Positions 1 to 8,750 of a stretch of DNA of 64,000 nt are shown one piece after another. The translations under genes and the position numbers were made by a program. How positions within the stretch are numbered: the first letter of the stretch is position 1; every line of letters begins with the position of its first letter. Below the pieces are notes generated by a model. That model searched no databases. It was not told where the DNA came from and saw only the letters and a list, made by a program, of their open reading frames with translations. Origin of the DNA: Acidicapsa dinghuensis (GTDB taxonomy: Bacteria > Acidobacteriota > Terriglobia > Terriglobales > Acidobacteriaceae); contig NZ_JAGSYH010000005.1 in the NCBI RefSeq assembly GCF_025685685.1, forward strand, positions 434,001-498,000, given 5' to 3'.

Positions 1-1047
1 ACCGTACCGGCCGCTCTGGTTGCCGGTGACCTCTTCGCCATCAGTGGAACACGCTTTCTGCGCGCCTTGGCTCTCGGCTATGACATCGGCACCCGCGTCT
101 TAATGTCGATGGGAGGCATCGAGTATCAGGCGAAGACACACCACGACGCCCACAGCATGGCGAATACTTTTGCCGCAGCGGCTGCGGCGGGTTGTGCAGC
201 GTCTCTCGCGGAGCAGCCAATGCGCTGGCTGCTGGATTTTGCCGCTCAGCAGGACTCTGGCATCGCTGCCTGGCAGCGCGACCAGCAGCACATCGAGAAG
301 GCCTTTGTGTTCGGCGGCGGCCCGGCACGCAACGGAGTAACCGCAGCTCTGCTTATCCATGCTGGAGCCACGGGAATTGACGACACCTTTTCCGGCACTG
401 ATAACTTCTACCTCGCCTTTGCTCCCGCAGCGAATCCTGCTCTGCTGATCGAAGGTCTTGGCGAGCGTTTCGAAATTACCCGGGCCAGTATCAAAAAATG
501 GTCCGTCGGCTCACCGATTCAGGCGCCCCTCGATGCCCTGCAGTCGATTCGCGCGTTGCACCCGTTCCATCCCAATCGCGTCCGGCAGATCATCGTACAT
601 CTTGGAACTATCGAGGCCAGTACTGTAAATAATCGCGAAATGCCGAATATCTCTCTGCAGCAGATGATTGCCGTGATGCTCGTGAAGGGCACCGTCGGCT
701 TTAATGAATCCCACGATCGTACCCTCATTTCCGATCCGGCCATCGTGCGTGCGCGCAACAAGGTGCAGCTCGTGCCTGATGCGGCTTTGCAGAAGCTCTA
801 TCCTCAATTGGTCTCGGTTGTCGAGGTAATCCTTGACGATGGAAGTCATTGGAGTCAGCGCATCGACCACGTGCGCGGAACAGTACTGAATCCAATGTCG
901 ACTAGTGAGGTAGCAGAGAAAGCGCGCGACCTCCTGGAACCCCGCCTGGGCACTCTTCGGACCACGCATCTGATGGAAGCAATCCTTAATCTGGAAAGTT
1001 TGACCGACCTTCGCATGCTGCGACCGCTGCTGCAGCCCCCCGCCTGA
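1..1047 (+). CDS. MmgE/PrpD family protein (C-terminal part, cut by window start)
   Basis: The reading frame is open from the first base and ends at TGA 1045-1047, so the N-terminus lies outside the window. The first residues (PAALVAGDLFAISG, then LALGYDIGTRV) match the helical core of MmgE/PrpD proteins, the family of 2-methylcitrate dehydratase and related cofactor-free dehydratases or isomerases. The segment AKTHHDAHSMANTFAAAAAAG and the later alpha/beta lid domain fit the family. About 348 of the usual ~450 residues are present. Family membership is clear. The substrate cannot be told, because MmgE/PrpD members act on methylcitrate, cis-aconitate and others. The next gene follows after 38 nt on the same strand and may be co-transcribed. 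Confidence 0.85.
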   Translation, partial: TVPAALVAGDLFAISGTRFLRALALGYDIGTRVLMSMGGIEYQAKTHHDAHSMANTFAAAAAAGCAASLAEQPMRWLLDFAAQQDSGIAAWQRDQQHIEKAFVFGGGPARNGVTAALLIHAGATGIDDTFSGTDNFYLAFAPAANPALLIEGLGERFEITRASIKKWSVGSPIQAPLDALQSIRALHPFHPNRVRQIIVHLGTIEASTVNNREMPNISLQQMIAVMLVKGTVGFNESHDRTLISDPAIVRARNKVQLVPDAALQKLYPQLVSVVEVILDDGSHWSQRIDHVRGTVLNPMSTSEVAEKARDLLEPRLGTLRTTHLMEAILNLESLTDLRMLRPLLQPPA

Positions 1048-1085
1048 GCGAATCCACGTTTCTCACCACAACAATGGAGTTAACT

Positions 1086-2108
1086 ATGTCTCGCTGTTTT
1101 ACATCCCTGTTTTCCGCATTGCTGTTCTGCCTTTCGCCTGCCTCGGCTCTCCACGCGCAGTCCGCTGCGCTGGTGCCTGTGCGGAAATATGCCATGCCCT
1201 CGTCGATTGAGGGAAAATTCGACCACCTTGGGATCGATGTTCACGGTCATCGCCTGTTTGCGGCGGCAGAGGCTGCACACCAGGTATTGGTCTTCGACCT
1301 CGATACCGGTAAATATCTCCGCTCCATCGACGGAATTCCTATTCCACATGCCATCTTCGTCCGGCAGGATCTTGACCGTATTTACATTACCGACGGAGGA
1401 GATGGTGCTGTCCGCATCTATGACGGCCGCACCTATCGTCTGCTGAAGAAGATTCCTCTCAAGGTCGATGCAGATTCCATCGGTTACGACCCGCAAACCA
1501 AATATCTCTACATCGACAATGGCGGCGGAGATGCGCATGAGACCTACTCCATGCTGAGCATCATCGATACAACCGCAGGAACCAAAGTCGCCGATATCAA
1601 AATCGACGGCGACACGCTCGAGGCCATGACTCTGGAGGCTGGATCTGAACGCATGTTCGTAAACGACGCGGCGGAAAACAAGGTGGTAGTGCTCAACCGC
1701 AGAACCTCGCAGATTGAGGCCACGTGGCCTGTGACCCTCGGCAAACGCAACGTTGCCATGGCGCTCGATCAAGCGCACAATCGGCTCTTTGTCGCCTGCC
1801 GCGACGGCAAGCTGGTAATTTTCGACACCCAATCCGGGAAGGAATTGCAAGTGCTCCCTATTGGTGGCGGCGTCGACGACGCTGTCTTCGATCCGGCTAC
1901 TGAGCGAGTTTACGTTCAATGCGGCAAAGACGGATCGACATGGATCTATCAGGAAAAAGGAACGAATCAGTTCACCCGCATCGGCCACATCTCCGAAGGC
2001 ACAAACGCCAAAAATTCTTTGCTCGCACCACAGATGAACCGCTATTACGTCATTATTCCGCCAACTTCCGGTCGTGGATTCATTGATGCATTCTCAATCA
2101 CTCGTTGA
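1086..2108 (+). CDS. Secreted YncE-like beta-propeller protein
   Basis: This 340-residue protein has a signal peptide (MSRCFTSLFSALLFCLSPAS, cleavage near ALHAQS) followed by repeated beta-propeller blades with motifs such as HRLFAAAEAAHQVLVFDLDT and NRLFVACRDGKLVIFDTQSG. This is the YncE / 40-residue YVTN type. Such proteins are periplasmic or extracellular and usually bind ligands; the function is not known here. An in-frame ATG lies at 1074, but the ATG at 1086 has GGAG six bases upstream and begins exactly at the signal peptide, so it is preferred. The gene sits 38 nt after the MmgE/PrpD gene on the same strand. Confidence 0.8.
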   Translation: MSRCFTSLFSALLFCLSPASALHAQSAALVPVRKYAMPSSIEGKFDHLGIDVHGHRLFAAAEAAHQVLVFDLDTGKYLRSIDGIPIPHAIFVRQDLDRIYITDGGDGAVRIYDGRTYRLLKKIPLKVDADSIGYDPQTKYLYIDNGGGDAHETYSMLSIIDTTAGTKVADIKIDGDTLEAMTLEAGSERMFVNDAAENKVVVLNRRTSQIEATWPVTLGKRNVAMALDQAHNRLFVACRDGKLVIFDTQSGKELQVLPIGGGVDDAVFDPATERVYVQCGKDGSTWIYQEKGTNQFTRIGHISEGTNAKNSLLAPQMNRYYVIIPPTSGRGFIDAFSITR

Positions 2109-2860
2109 ATGGAATTCCGGTGCTCTGACCATATCCTGAGCATTAAGACGCGGGCTTCAATCCAACGATCTCACAAGACATCAATCAGCGCCTCATCGCC
2201 AATGCTCAAACGGGTCCTTCTTGAGTAGATTCGGACGATCTATGAGATCGAAATTCTTTGATGCTGGAATGACTGAATTCCCTTCCTGATCTCTTTGAAG
2301 TGCTGGCAATCAAAATGCCGCTGCACTTTAGCCTCGTTGTCTTTGTAATGCACTAAAAACTGTTCTCCGACAATTAATCGCTCCGTTGATCTGCCCAAGG
2401 TTTCGCGCTGTATTCTTATTCTTTGGTGGTGGGTCGAGTCTTCTGCGAACTGCTCTCTGGAATTCGCTGCTAACAGGGAAATATACAGAGAAAATCTTGC
2501 AATTCAGCCTCTTGTATTCCCGCAGGTGCGTCCGCAAGTAGCGGACGATGCCGGGCGCGCACCAGATCCCGCAATAGTGTAGTCCCACGCCTCTTTTATG
2601 CTGCCAATTGGTTTGGAAGGATAAACGTTTTTCTGTTACCGGGGAAATTACCGGGAACCCCACTTCAAATCTGCCTGCACTCACACATGAGCGGAACTCA
2701 ACCCAAATTAAATCGTCATTGAAGTAACTCGAGAGTCAGTAGTTCAACTATGACCTAGCTGTTCGCACGCCCGGATTTGAGCCACTCGTCTTGAAAAGTG
2801 TTCAAGTTCAAATTACCGAGGCGAGCCGGCTGAAGATCCATTTGGCGGAAAACTATCATT
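2109..2860. other. Gene-free stretch, 752 nt
   Basis: I see no supportable gene here. The longest open frame (2328-2684, minus strand) has no recognisable motif, an unusual Arg/Lys-rich composition and no ribosome binding site. The stretch separates the plus-strand YncE-like gene from the convergent lacI-type gene. No convincing terminator hairpin was found. Confidence 0.5.
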
Positions 2861-3988
2861 TCAACTGGTATAGGATTCTCGAGACCGGTCACTTCGGGAA
2901 GCCTTCGTTGTTGATGGCTCCATCGCAGAAGATTTCTTCACTGGACCTGTTGACTCCCGGACAACAAGCGTTGGTTCCACGATTATTTCGCTTCGCGAAC
3001 TTTCCGCACTGTGCAAGCGGTCAAGCAAGGCTTGGGTTGCGATCCTACCAATCTCTCCCAACGGTTGATGAATGGTTGTCAGACGCGGCATAACGAAGGC
3101 GGCCGCCTTGATGTCGTCAAAACCAATCACCGAAACATCGCCAGGAACTCGCATCTTGATGTCCTGGAGCGCTCGGATGGCTCCTATCGCTGAAATGTCA
3201 TTGAAAGCAACTAGAGCAGTGAAGGGCTGTCGGGTTGCCTGCAATTGCTGCACGACCGGATAGCCGAGTTCAGGGGAAGAAGTATCGCGGTCGAGCCTAA
3301 CTACCATTTCCGGCTTGATTTCCAAATCCATTTTCGCGGCGACTTCAACAAGGCTTTTCCAGCGCACATCCGAGTCAGAGCTAAACAGCTGTCCGTGCAT
3401 AAAAGCTATTTGCCGATGCCCCAGGGAATACAGGTGAGTCAAAGCCAGCTCTGCCGCGCGACGGTGGTTGAGCACGACGTTGGTTACACCATCGATAGGA
3501 CGATGGCCTGCGACCGCGACTACGGGTACGGAGGTCGCATGCTTGATCGCCGTATCAATCGCTATAATCCCCTGTGCACCGCGGCCTACCAGCATTCGCG
3601 TATAGTCTTCAATCAAGTCCTGACGGTGCCTGTGATGAGCGGTGAAATAAAAGTATCCCGCATTGATGAGTTGGTCACCAATACCACTCATCACTTCGTT
3701 GTGGTACCCGTCGCCAAGTTCGGGGACCAATATTCCAATGGTGTGAGTTCGTTGGCTGCGAAAAGATCTAGCAAGCAGGTTCGGCTCATAATTTAGCTGC
3801 TTGGCCGCTGCTTTAATGCGCTCTCGGGTAGCTTGGGGGATAGAGCGACCTGGCACATTGTTGAGGACGACCGAAACCGTGGCCGGATTTAGACCAAGGT
3901 GTGCCGCCAGCTCTTTCAGATTTACCCTTCTGCGGGCTTCCGACTTTGCGACGGTTTTTTTTTGCTTACCCTTGGGGTCGTCTCTCAT
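2861..3988 (-). CDS. LacI-family transcriptional regulator
   Basis: This 375-residue regulator has an N-terminal LacI helix-turn-helix at about residues 22-42 (VNLKELAAHLGLNPATVSVV), a hinge helix at about 55-78, and a periplasmic-binding-protein-like sensor domain (from THTIGILVPEL to TTIHQPLGEIG). The family represses or activates sugar-use genes, with a sugar or sugar phosphate as effector. A basic 20-residue N-terminal extension and a Ser/Thr/Lys-rich tail of about 35 residues are slightly unusual. The gene lies 90 nt downstream of the GH30-GH55 pair on the same strand. This makes it the likely local regulator of the polysaccharide locus, acting on the shared CG-centred palindrome at 8703-8714 and 15482-15493. 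Confidence 0.9.
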   Translation of the reverse strand: MRDDPKGKQKKTVAKSEARRRVNLKELAAHLGLNPATVSVVLNNVPGRSIPQATRERIKAAAKQLNYEPNLLARSFRSQRTHTIGILVPELGDGYHNEVMSGIGDQLINAGYFYFTAHHRHRQDLIEDYTRMLVGRGAQGIIAIDTAIKHATSVPVVAVAGHRPIDGVTNVVLNHRRAAELALTHLYSLGHRQIAFMHGQLFSSDSDVRWKSLVEVAAKMDLEIKPEMVVRLDRDTSSPELGYPVVQQLQATRQPFTALVAFNDISAIGAIRALQDIKMRVPGDVSVIGFDDIKAAAFVMPRLTTIHQPLGEIGRIATQALLDRLHSAESSRSEIIVEPTLVVRESTGPVKKSSAMEPSTTKASRSDRSRESYTS

Positions 3989-4078
3989 GGACCGATATGG
4001 CGCATCCTATCTCGACTTCTTATTATTGGCTTTCACACAAGAAAAATCTCCATCCAGGATTTCCGGACATGGATACAG

Positions 4079-7000
4079 TTATTGTGACTTTGCTTTAACT
4101 CCTGGTCCTCCGTCGTTCGCCTTAGGATTGCCTGATGACGCGATCTTTATTGAGTAAAGGGATGTGCGCGCCAGAATAAACAATGTTTGCCCGTCCTTAC
4201 CACCAAAAATAAGATCAATAGGCCGTTCAGGTACTTGGATAGTACCAAGGCTCTCGCCTCGTGCGTTGTAGACAAAGATCTGCCCGGCTGCGATATAGAC
4301 GTTTCCAGCCGCATCGGTAGCCACACTTTCACCGCCGCGCTCAGCAAATAACTTCATGCCGTTGATGGTTCCAGACGCATCGACACTCGCGGAATACGTC
4401 TTCTCCTGTGATTCATCCGATACGTAGAAGCGCTTTCCGGGAATGACCTTGCCAAGCCCAAAGGCACGCAGTACATCCGCCATCTTCGTTCCGTAATAGA
4501 GTTGCCCCTCAACAAAGTCTTGTCCCGCAGGAATGATTGTGGTTCCGTCGGGAGAGATGAATTGAGATGGCTTGGCCACGGGCACAGCCTGCGTGAAATC
4601 ATTCTCGTTGCGCCAATGATCTACTGGAAGAACAAAATCAGCACCTGTGTGAATCACGGAAGGAACGGGCTTCATGACAGTCAATTTGCGTTCCGGAGAA
4701 TCGGGGCGAACGCTATAGACGGTCCCACTGCCGCTATAGCAAATCACCATGAGATTGCCTGCGCGATCGAATGCCAGATTTACTGGATCGATGGGATGAT
4801 CGAGAATCGTTTCAAGCTCCCGATTCTGTGGCGACCATCGATATATCCGTTGCCAGTGAGAGTCGACAAAATAGAGGCGCCCCGCACTGTCGACGGCAGC
4901 TCCGGAGATATTGAAGAACCCTCCAGTCAACCTTTCAACTTTTGCGCCTGGGGCTATCGAAGCCGCCTGCTTCACGGATTCAGCGACCACATTCTTGCCA
5001 GAGACGGTTAGCGAACCGATCTCTCGCTGGCGAAGCTCAATCTTGTTTGTCTGATCGTAGACTGAATTATCGAATGAGGCCTTGCAGTCGCTGTAGACAT
5101 GGAGATTCCGGAAGCGAATGTTTCGCGAGGCCGCTATGCGGATCGCGTAGGGGAAGGGCTGATAAGTGCTGACAACGCGGTAGGAATGGTAGTTGGCGAT
5201 CAGGATGTTGTTTGAGTTGTCGATTTCAAGAGGCAACGCAAATGGGCCTTCCCCTCGCTCCTCTTCCGTCTGCAAGGCAAATATCTCCCAGTTAGATACG
5301 TGATCGAGTTTCACTTCGGTGCGCACATGATGCTCGCTCGACAACTCATAGACGTGACCTTCGGTTGTGGTGTTCGAAATATAGAGTCCGGCCTGGGCAA
5401 ACGTATCCGGCGTCCAGATATTGGCGAAGGTTCCGCCGCCTCCATTGGTCACCCAGAGGCTTGGATATTGCCCATCCCATCTTCGGTTGATCTCCGGATC
5501 GGCGGTGTGTGTGTTGTTATAGGGATTGCTTCGCGTTCCGTCTGCATTGTTGGTACCATGGCCGCCGAGAAAACGAACATCATCGACCAAGGAACCTTCT
5601 CCCGCCTGCCACAACGCGCCTATGGCAAGGTTGTTCTGGCCGCCCGTAAAGAGCCCAATACCGGTAACGATATTGCGGCCACCAAGGGGGGCTTCGAGGA
5701 GTGCTTTTGGCTCACCAATACCTTGAAATTTGGGGGAAGCCTCCGCAAGATCGAATTGGGTCGCGCTGGGATGTAATCCGATCAGGACAGTGTCAGGTTT
5801 GAGATGGATCGTGTCGCTAACAAGATATCGGCCCATCGGTATGTAGATTGTCGAATGCTGATCAATGGCCCTTTGAATGGCCTCCGTGTCGTCGGTAACA
5901 CCATCGCCTTTCGCACCCAGCGTGCGCAGGTTAACCCAGGAATTGGGAGACGGCAGAGCTTGGATTGCGGGCCCCTCGCGTGATGGAGTTGCTGTTAGTG
6001 CCGCGGTCTTAAATAAGGTGGTGATCTTTCCGTTGAGACCAATCTCCGGGACGATCAGTCCGTGCGAAAATTCCTCGACGTGGTATGTCTTCGAAGGTCC
6101 ATCGACTTGTTTACCGGTCTCGCGAAAAGAAGCGAAATGAGGCACGTCTATGCACACAATTCCTTGGAGGTTGATCTCAGTGCGTGCATTGTTCTCGTTG
6201 CTAATCGTGAGCGCGGAACCGGAGATGTCTTCAAAGCGCGCATCCTTGATCCACAGTTCGTCGGCGTATCCGGGATCAATCGCCACCACCTGCGGCTCGT
6301 TTTTGAACTCATCTCGGATCATGGTGAGGCCAGCTTCGTGTTCTTTGATCGCTGCTTCGCGCTGATCTTCGAAGGTCGAGTCTAAGAGCGTGAACTGCCA
6401 CCCTGGAGAGGGCTTGCGCGTTATGATGCCGTAGCGGCCGCCATAGAAATGCAGATCTTCTGCCTCGTTGCCTACATCATGCAAAGCTGCCAGGCCAGAG
6501 CCGATGTGAAAGTCCATGTGCGCAAGGTAGCAATGCTGGGCCACATGAAAACGGATGCCAACAGCTGCGGGGTTGCCGTCGTCAATTTCAAAATCGACAT
6601 TGCTCATCGCGGAATAGAATGTACCTGGATTTGCGTCCACAATTGGCGCCGTCGGTGGCACCGTCCCAGGAAACGGCGCACTTGCGCTGGAGTTCGTATT
6701 GCGACGGGCTGACGGAGCAGTTCCAGGGCGCCGGCGATCGTGACCAGGCCGTCCTCCCGTGAAGAAAACCATGTAGCCCATACCCTCACTGAATCCTGGC
6801 GTGTTCCTGCCCAGATAGAGCACCGGCCGTGTCGCACCGTATCCGATTACCCGCACTCCTGGCCATACGTAGATAGTTTTACTAATGCGATAGCGGACCG
6901 AAGGAAGGAAGACGATTCCCTCCCCCGAAGTCTCTTGTACCTGATCGATCGCCTGCTGAATAGCGGCGCTATCATCCGCAACACCATCTCCGACGATGGA

Positions 7001-7183
7001 AAACTTGTCGGGAGTAAGATAGACGGCTTTCTCATCCTGGAGACGAGTCGGATAGAACGATGACGACCCCAGCGCGGGCAACGCGGAGACCAGAACAAGC
7101 CAGCTGGTTGCAGCTCCCAGGTTTTTGTAGAACTTCCCAACGGAGCCATATTTAAAGGACAGCGCAATCGATATGGATTTCAT
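4079..7183 (-). CDS. Secreted GH55-like double beta-helix protein fused to an SMP-30-like propeller
   Basis: This 1034-residue protein has a hydrophobic export segment at about residues 22-40. Two pectate-lyase-3 (GH55-type) right-handed beta-helices follow. The first (about 48-400) starts with IVGDGVADDSAAIQQAIDQ and the second (about 415-740) with TLGAKGDGVTDDTEAIQRAI. Paired helices of this kind are the hallmark of GH55 exo-beta-1,3-glucanases. Residues about 760-1020 form an SMP-30/gluconolactonase-like or NHL-like propeller (AVDSAGRLYFVDSHWQRIYR, ESVATDAAGNVYIAAGQIFV). It likely acts on beta-1,3-glucan in the periplasm or outside the cell, but substrate and catalytic residues are not proven. 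It starts 4 nt after the GH30 stop, so the two genes are almost certainly co-transcribed and probably translationally coupled. Confidence 0.8.
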   Translation of the reverse strand: MKSISIALSFKYGSVGKFYKNLGAATSWLVLVSALPALGSSSFYPTRLQDEKAVYLTPDKFSIVGDGVADDSAAIQQAIDQVQETSGEGIVFLPSVRYRISKTIYVWPGVRVIGYGATRPVLYLGRNTPGFSEGMGYMVFFTGGRPGHDRRRPGTAPSARRNTNSSASAPFPGTVPPTAPIVDANPGTFYSAMSNVDFEIDDGNPAAVGIRFHVAQHCYLAHMDFHIGSGLAALHDVGNEAEDLHFYGGRYGIITRKPSPGWQFTLLDSTFEDQREAAIKEHEAGLTMIRDEFKNEPQVVAIDPGYADELWIKDARFEDISGSALTISNENNARTEINLQGIVCIDVPHFASFRETGKQVDGPSKTYHVEEFSHGLIVPEIGLNGKITTLFKTAALTATPSREGPAIQALPSPNSWVNLRTLGAKGDGVTDDTEAIQRAIDQHSTIYIPMGRYLVSDTIHLKPDTVLIGLHPSATQFDLAEASPKFQGIGEPKALLEAPLGGRNIVTGIGLFTGGQNNLAIGALWQAGEGSLVDDVRFLGGHGTNNADGTRSNPYNNTHTADPEINRRWDGQYPSLWVTNGGGGTFANIWTPDTFAQAGLYISNTTTEGHVYELSSEHHVRTEVKLDHVSNWEIFALQTEEERGEGPFALPLEIDNSNNILIANYHSYRVVSTYQPFPYAIRIAASRNIRFRNLHVYSDCKASFDNSVYDQTNKIELRQREIGSLTVSGKNVVAESVKQAASIAPGAKVERLTGGFFNISGAAVDSAGRLYFVDSHWQRIYRWSPQNRELETILDHPIDPVNLAFDRAGNLMVICYSGSGTVYSVRPDSPERKLTVMKPVPSVIHTGADFVLPVDHWRNENDFTQAVPVAKPSQFISPDGTTIIPAGQDFVEGQLYYGTKMADVLRAFGLGKVIPGKRFYVSDESQEKTYSASVDASGTINGMKLFAERGGESVATDAAGNVYIAAGQIFVYNARGESLGTIQVPERPIDLIFGGKDGQTLFILARTSLYSIKIASSGNPKANDGGPGVKAKSQ

Positions 7184-7187
7184 TTTT

Positions 7188-8597
7188 CTACCAGACGAAG
7201 GTTCCCACAGAACCGGATTTAAGCGTTGAAGTTATGCTCTTGCCATGAAAACTGATGTCGAACATTCGATCGACATTACCGGGATTTGCGACGATCAGGA
7301 CGATTTTGTTTGTTGGAGTTTTGAAAGCAACGTTGGGCAAGGATTCTGATGTGTTGGATTGGATTCTCACTGAACCGGGAGGTACAAACTTCGATGCATG
7401 CGCGATGGTGTAGTACGCGATATTACGGGTGACCCGATTCCCATCGAGCGTAATGGCGCCCTCGCACACTGGGCATCCTCCATTGTTAGTGTGAGGACCA
7501 AACTGCGGATCTGCCGCGAGGTTCCAAAGCAAGACGTTACGGCTCCAGTTGCGCGTTGCTCCAACAAGAACGCGGCTCAACGCAGAGGCTATATCCAGCT
7601 TCGGGTCTTCGTTGTTATCCACTACCATCTGTTCCGTGAAGTAGAGGTTCTTATCCGGATGCGCGTCGTGAACCTGAGTCATCGCATCAATTTTGCCTTC
7701 ATACAGATGAAAGCCCGAGCCATCGACAAATTGTGCAGCGTGAGCATCGTTCAAGATCGTCAGCGGATATTCAGGAACATCGCAGTTGTGATCGTACAAG
7801 ATGATTTTGGTTTTGAGGCCAGCCTTGCGAAAGGCGGGACCCAGATCTTCTCGAATGAAACGGTCTTGATCTGTCGCCTGCATGACCATACTCGGCGTGT
7901 TCTTGCCGTTGAGCGGTTCATTCTGGACGGTGATTGCATCTATGGTTATCCCTTCAGCCTTCATCGCTGAGATGTACTTCACAAAGTAATGGGCGTAGGT
8001 CGCGTAGTACTCCGGTTTGAGATTGCCATCTTTCGGATTGTCGTTACTCTTCATCCAGGACGGCGCTGTCCAGGGCGACCCTAGAATCTTCATTCCAGGA
8101 TTGATCGCCAGGATTTCTTTCAGAACAGGGATAACATCGTCGCGATCCGGACCGAGATTGAATTTGGACAAATTCGGGTCCGTTTTGCTCTCGGGCAGAT
8201 CGTCATATGTAAAAACATGGTCGTTCATGTCGGACGATCCGATACTGACGCGCAGATAACTCACACCTATTTCGCCCTTGCCTCGCCCGAAGAGCTCCTT
8301 GAGGAGCGCGGAGCGGCTTGGCGCATCCATGCGCATCATCAGTTGCGCGCTCCCCCCAGTAAGCGCGAATCCGAAGCCATCCATCGATTGGTAAGTTTGC
8401 TTATCGTCTACGTCGATGACAGGGTTCTTCTGATTGCCCTTCTGGAAGTGAAGCGAGTTCGGCTGATGAGCTAACAAGCTCGATCGGTCAGCGGTAGTCA
8501 ACCACAGTTCAGCTCTTCCCTTGTCTTGTGCAACCAACACGAGGGGCGATACGCTGATGCAAACAAGCAGCGCAAAATGTATGGTCTTCAATTTCAT
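7188..8597 (-). CDS. Glycoside hydrolase family 30 (glucosylceramidase / beta-1,6-glucanase type)
   Basis: This 469-residue protein has a signal peptide (MKLKTIHFALLVCISVSPLV) and a GH30 (beta/alpha)8 domain plus beta side domain. Typical motifs are DGFGFALTGGSAQL, RVSIGSSDMN, GSPWTAPSWMKSN, the acid/base in VQNEP (Glu227) and the nucleophile in YFTEQ (Glu322). GH30 members cleave beta-1,6-glucan, glucosylceramide or related beta-glucosides. With a GH55-like partner, beta-1,6 branches of fungal or laminarin-type glucan are the likely substrate. The frame is open upstream to 8657, but ATG 8597 starts the signal peptide and has an AGG-containing site just upstream. It is the first gene of the GH30-GH55 operon. 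Confidence 0.9.
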   Translation of the reverse strand: MKLKTIHFALLVCISVSPLVLVAQDKGRAELWLTTADRSSLLAHQPNSLHFQKGNQKNPVIDVDDKQTYQSMDGFGFALTGGSAQLMMRMDAPSRSALLKELFGRGKGEIGVSYLRVSIGSSDMNDHVFTYDDLPESKTDPNLSKFNLGPDRDDVIPVLKEILAINPGMKILGSPWTAPSWMKSNDNPKDGNLKPEYYATYAHYFVKYISAMKAEGITIDAITVQNEPLNGKNTPSMVMQATDQDRFIREDLGPAFRKAGLKTKIILYDHNCDVPEYPLTILNDAHAAQFVDGSGFHLYEGKIDAMTQVHDAHPDKNLYFTEQMVVDNNEDPKLDIASALSRVLVGATRNWSRNVLLWNLAADPQFGPHTNNGGCPVCEGAITLDGNRVTRNIAYYTIAHASKFVPPGSVRIQSNTSESLPNVAFKTPTNKIVLIVANPGNVDRMFDISFHGKSITSTLKSGSVGTFVW

Positions 8598-8670
8598 AAA
8601 CACCTGGAGTGATTCCATATGTAACGCGATCGAATCTTCAATCAGCATTAGGCACACCCAGGGATTCTTC

Positions 8671-8714
8671 TGTCAAGTTTATTTAGTAACTTTGACCTTT
8701 AAACAAACGATTGT
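8671..8714 (-). promoter_or_regulatory. Candidate promoter and LacI-type operator for the GH30-GH55 operon
   Basis: On the minus strand a perfect -35 hexamer TTGACA (8676-8671) is followed after about 18 nt by a weak -10-like CCTAAT. It overlaps an imperfect dyad, GTCAAGTT at 8672-8679 against AACTTTGAC at 8688-8696. Just upstream, ACAAACGATTGT (8703-8714) is a 10-of-12 palindrome centred on CG, the form of LacI-family operators. A near-identical box (11 of 12) lies upstream of the TonB receptor gene at 15482-15493. Assignment to the lacI-type gene at 2861-3988 is inference. Confidence 0.5.
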
Positions 8715-8750
8715 CTTTCTATATTGCTTAAACCTTCTACTAGACTTCAC

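Noticed and set aside
2328-2684. 118-codon minus-strand frame in the first large gap
   Set aside because: No domain, biased composition and no ribosome binding site; treated as chance.
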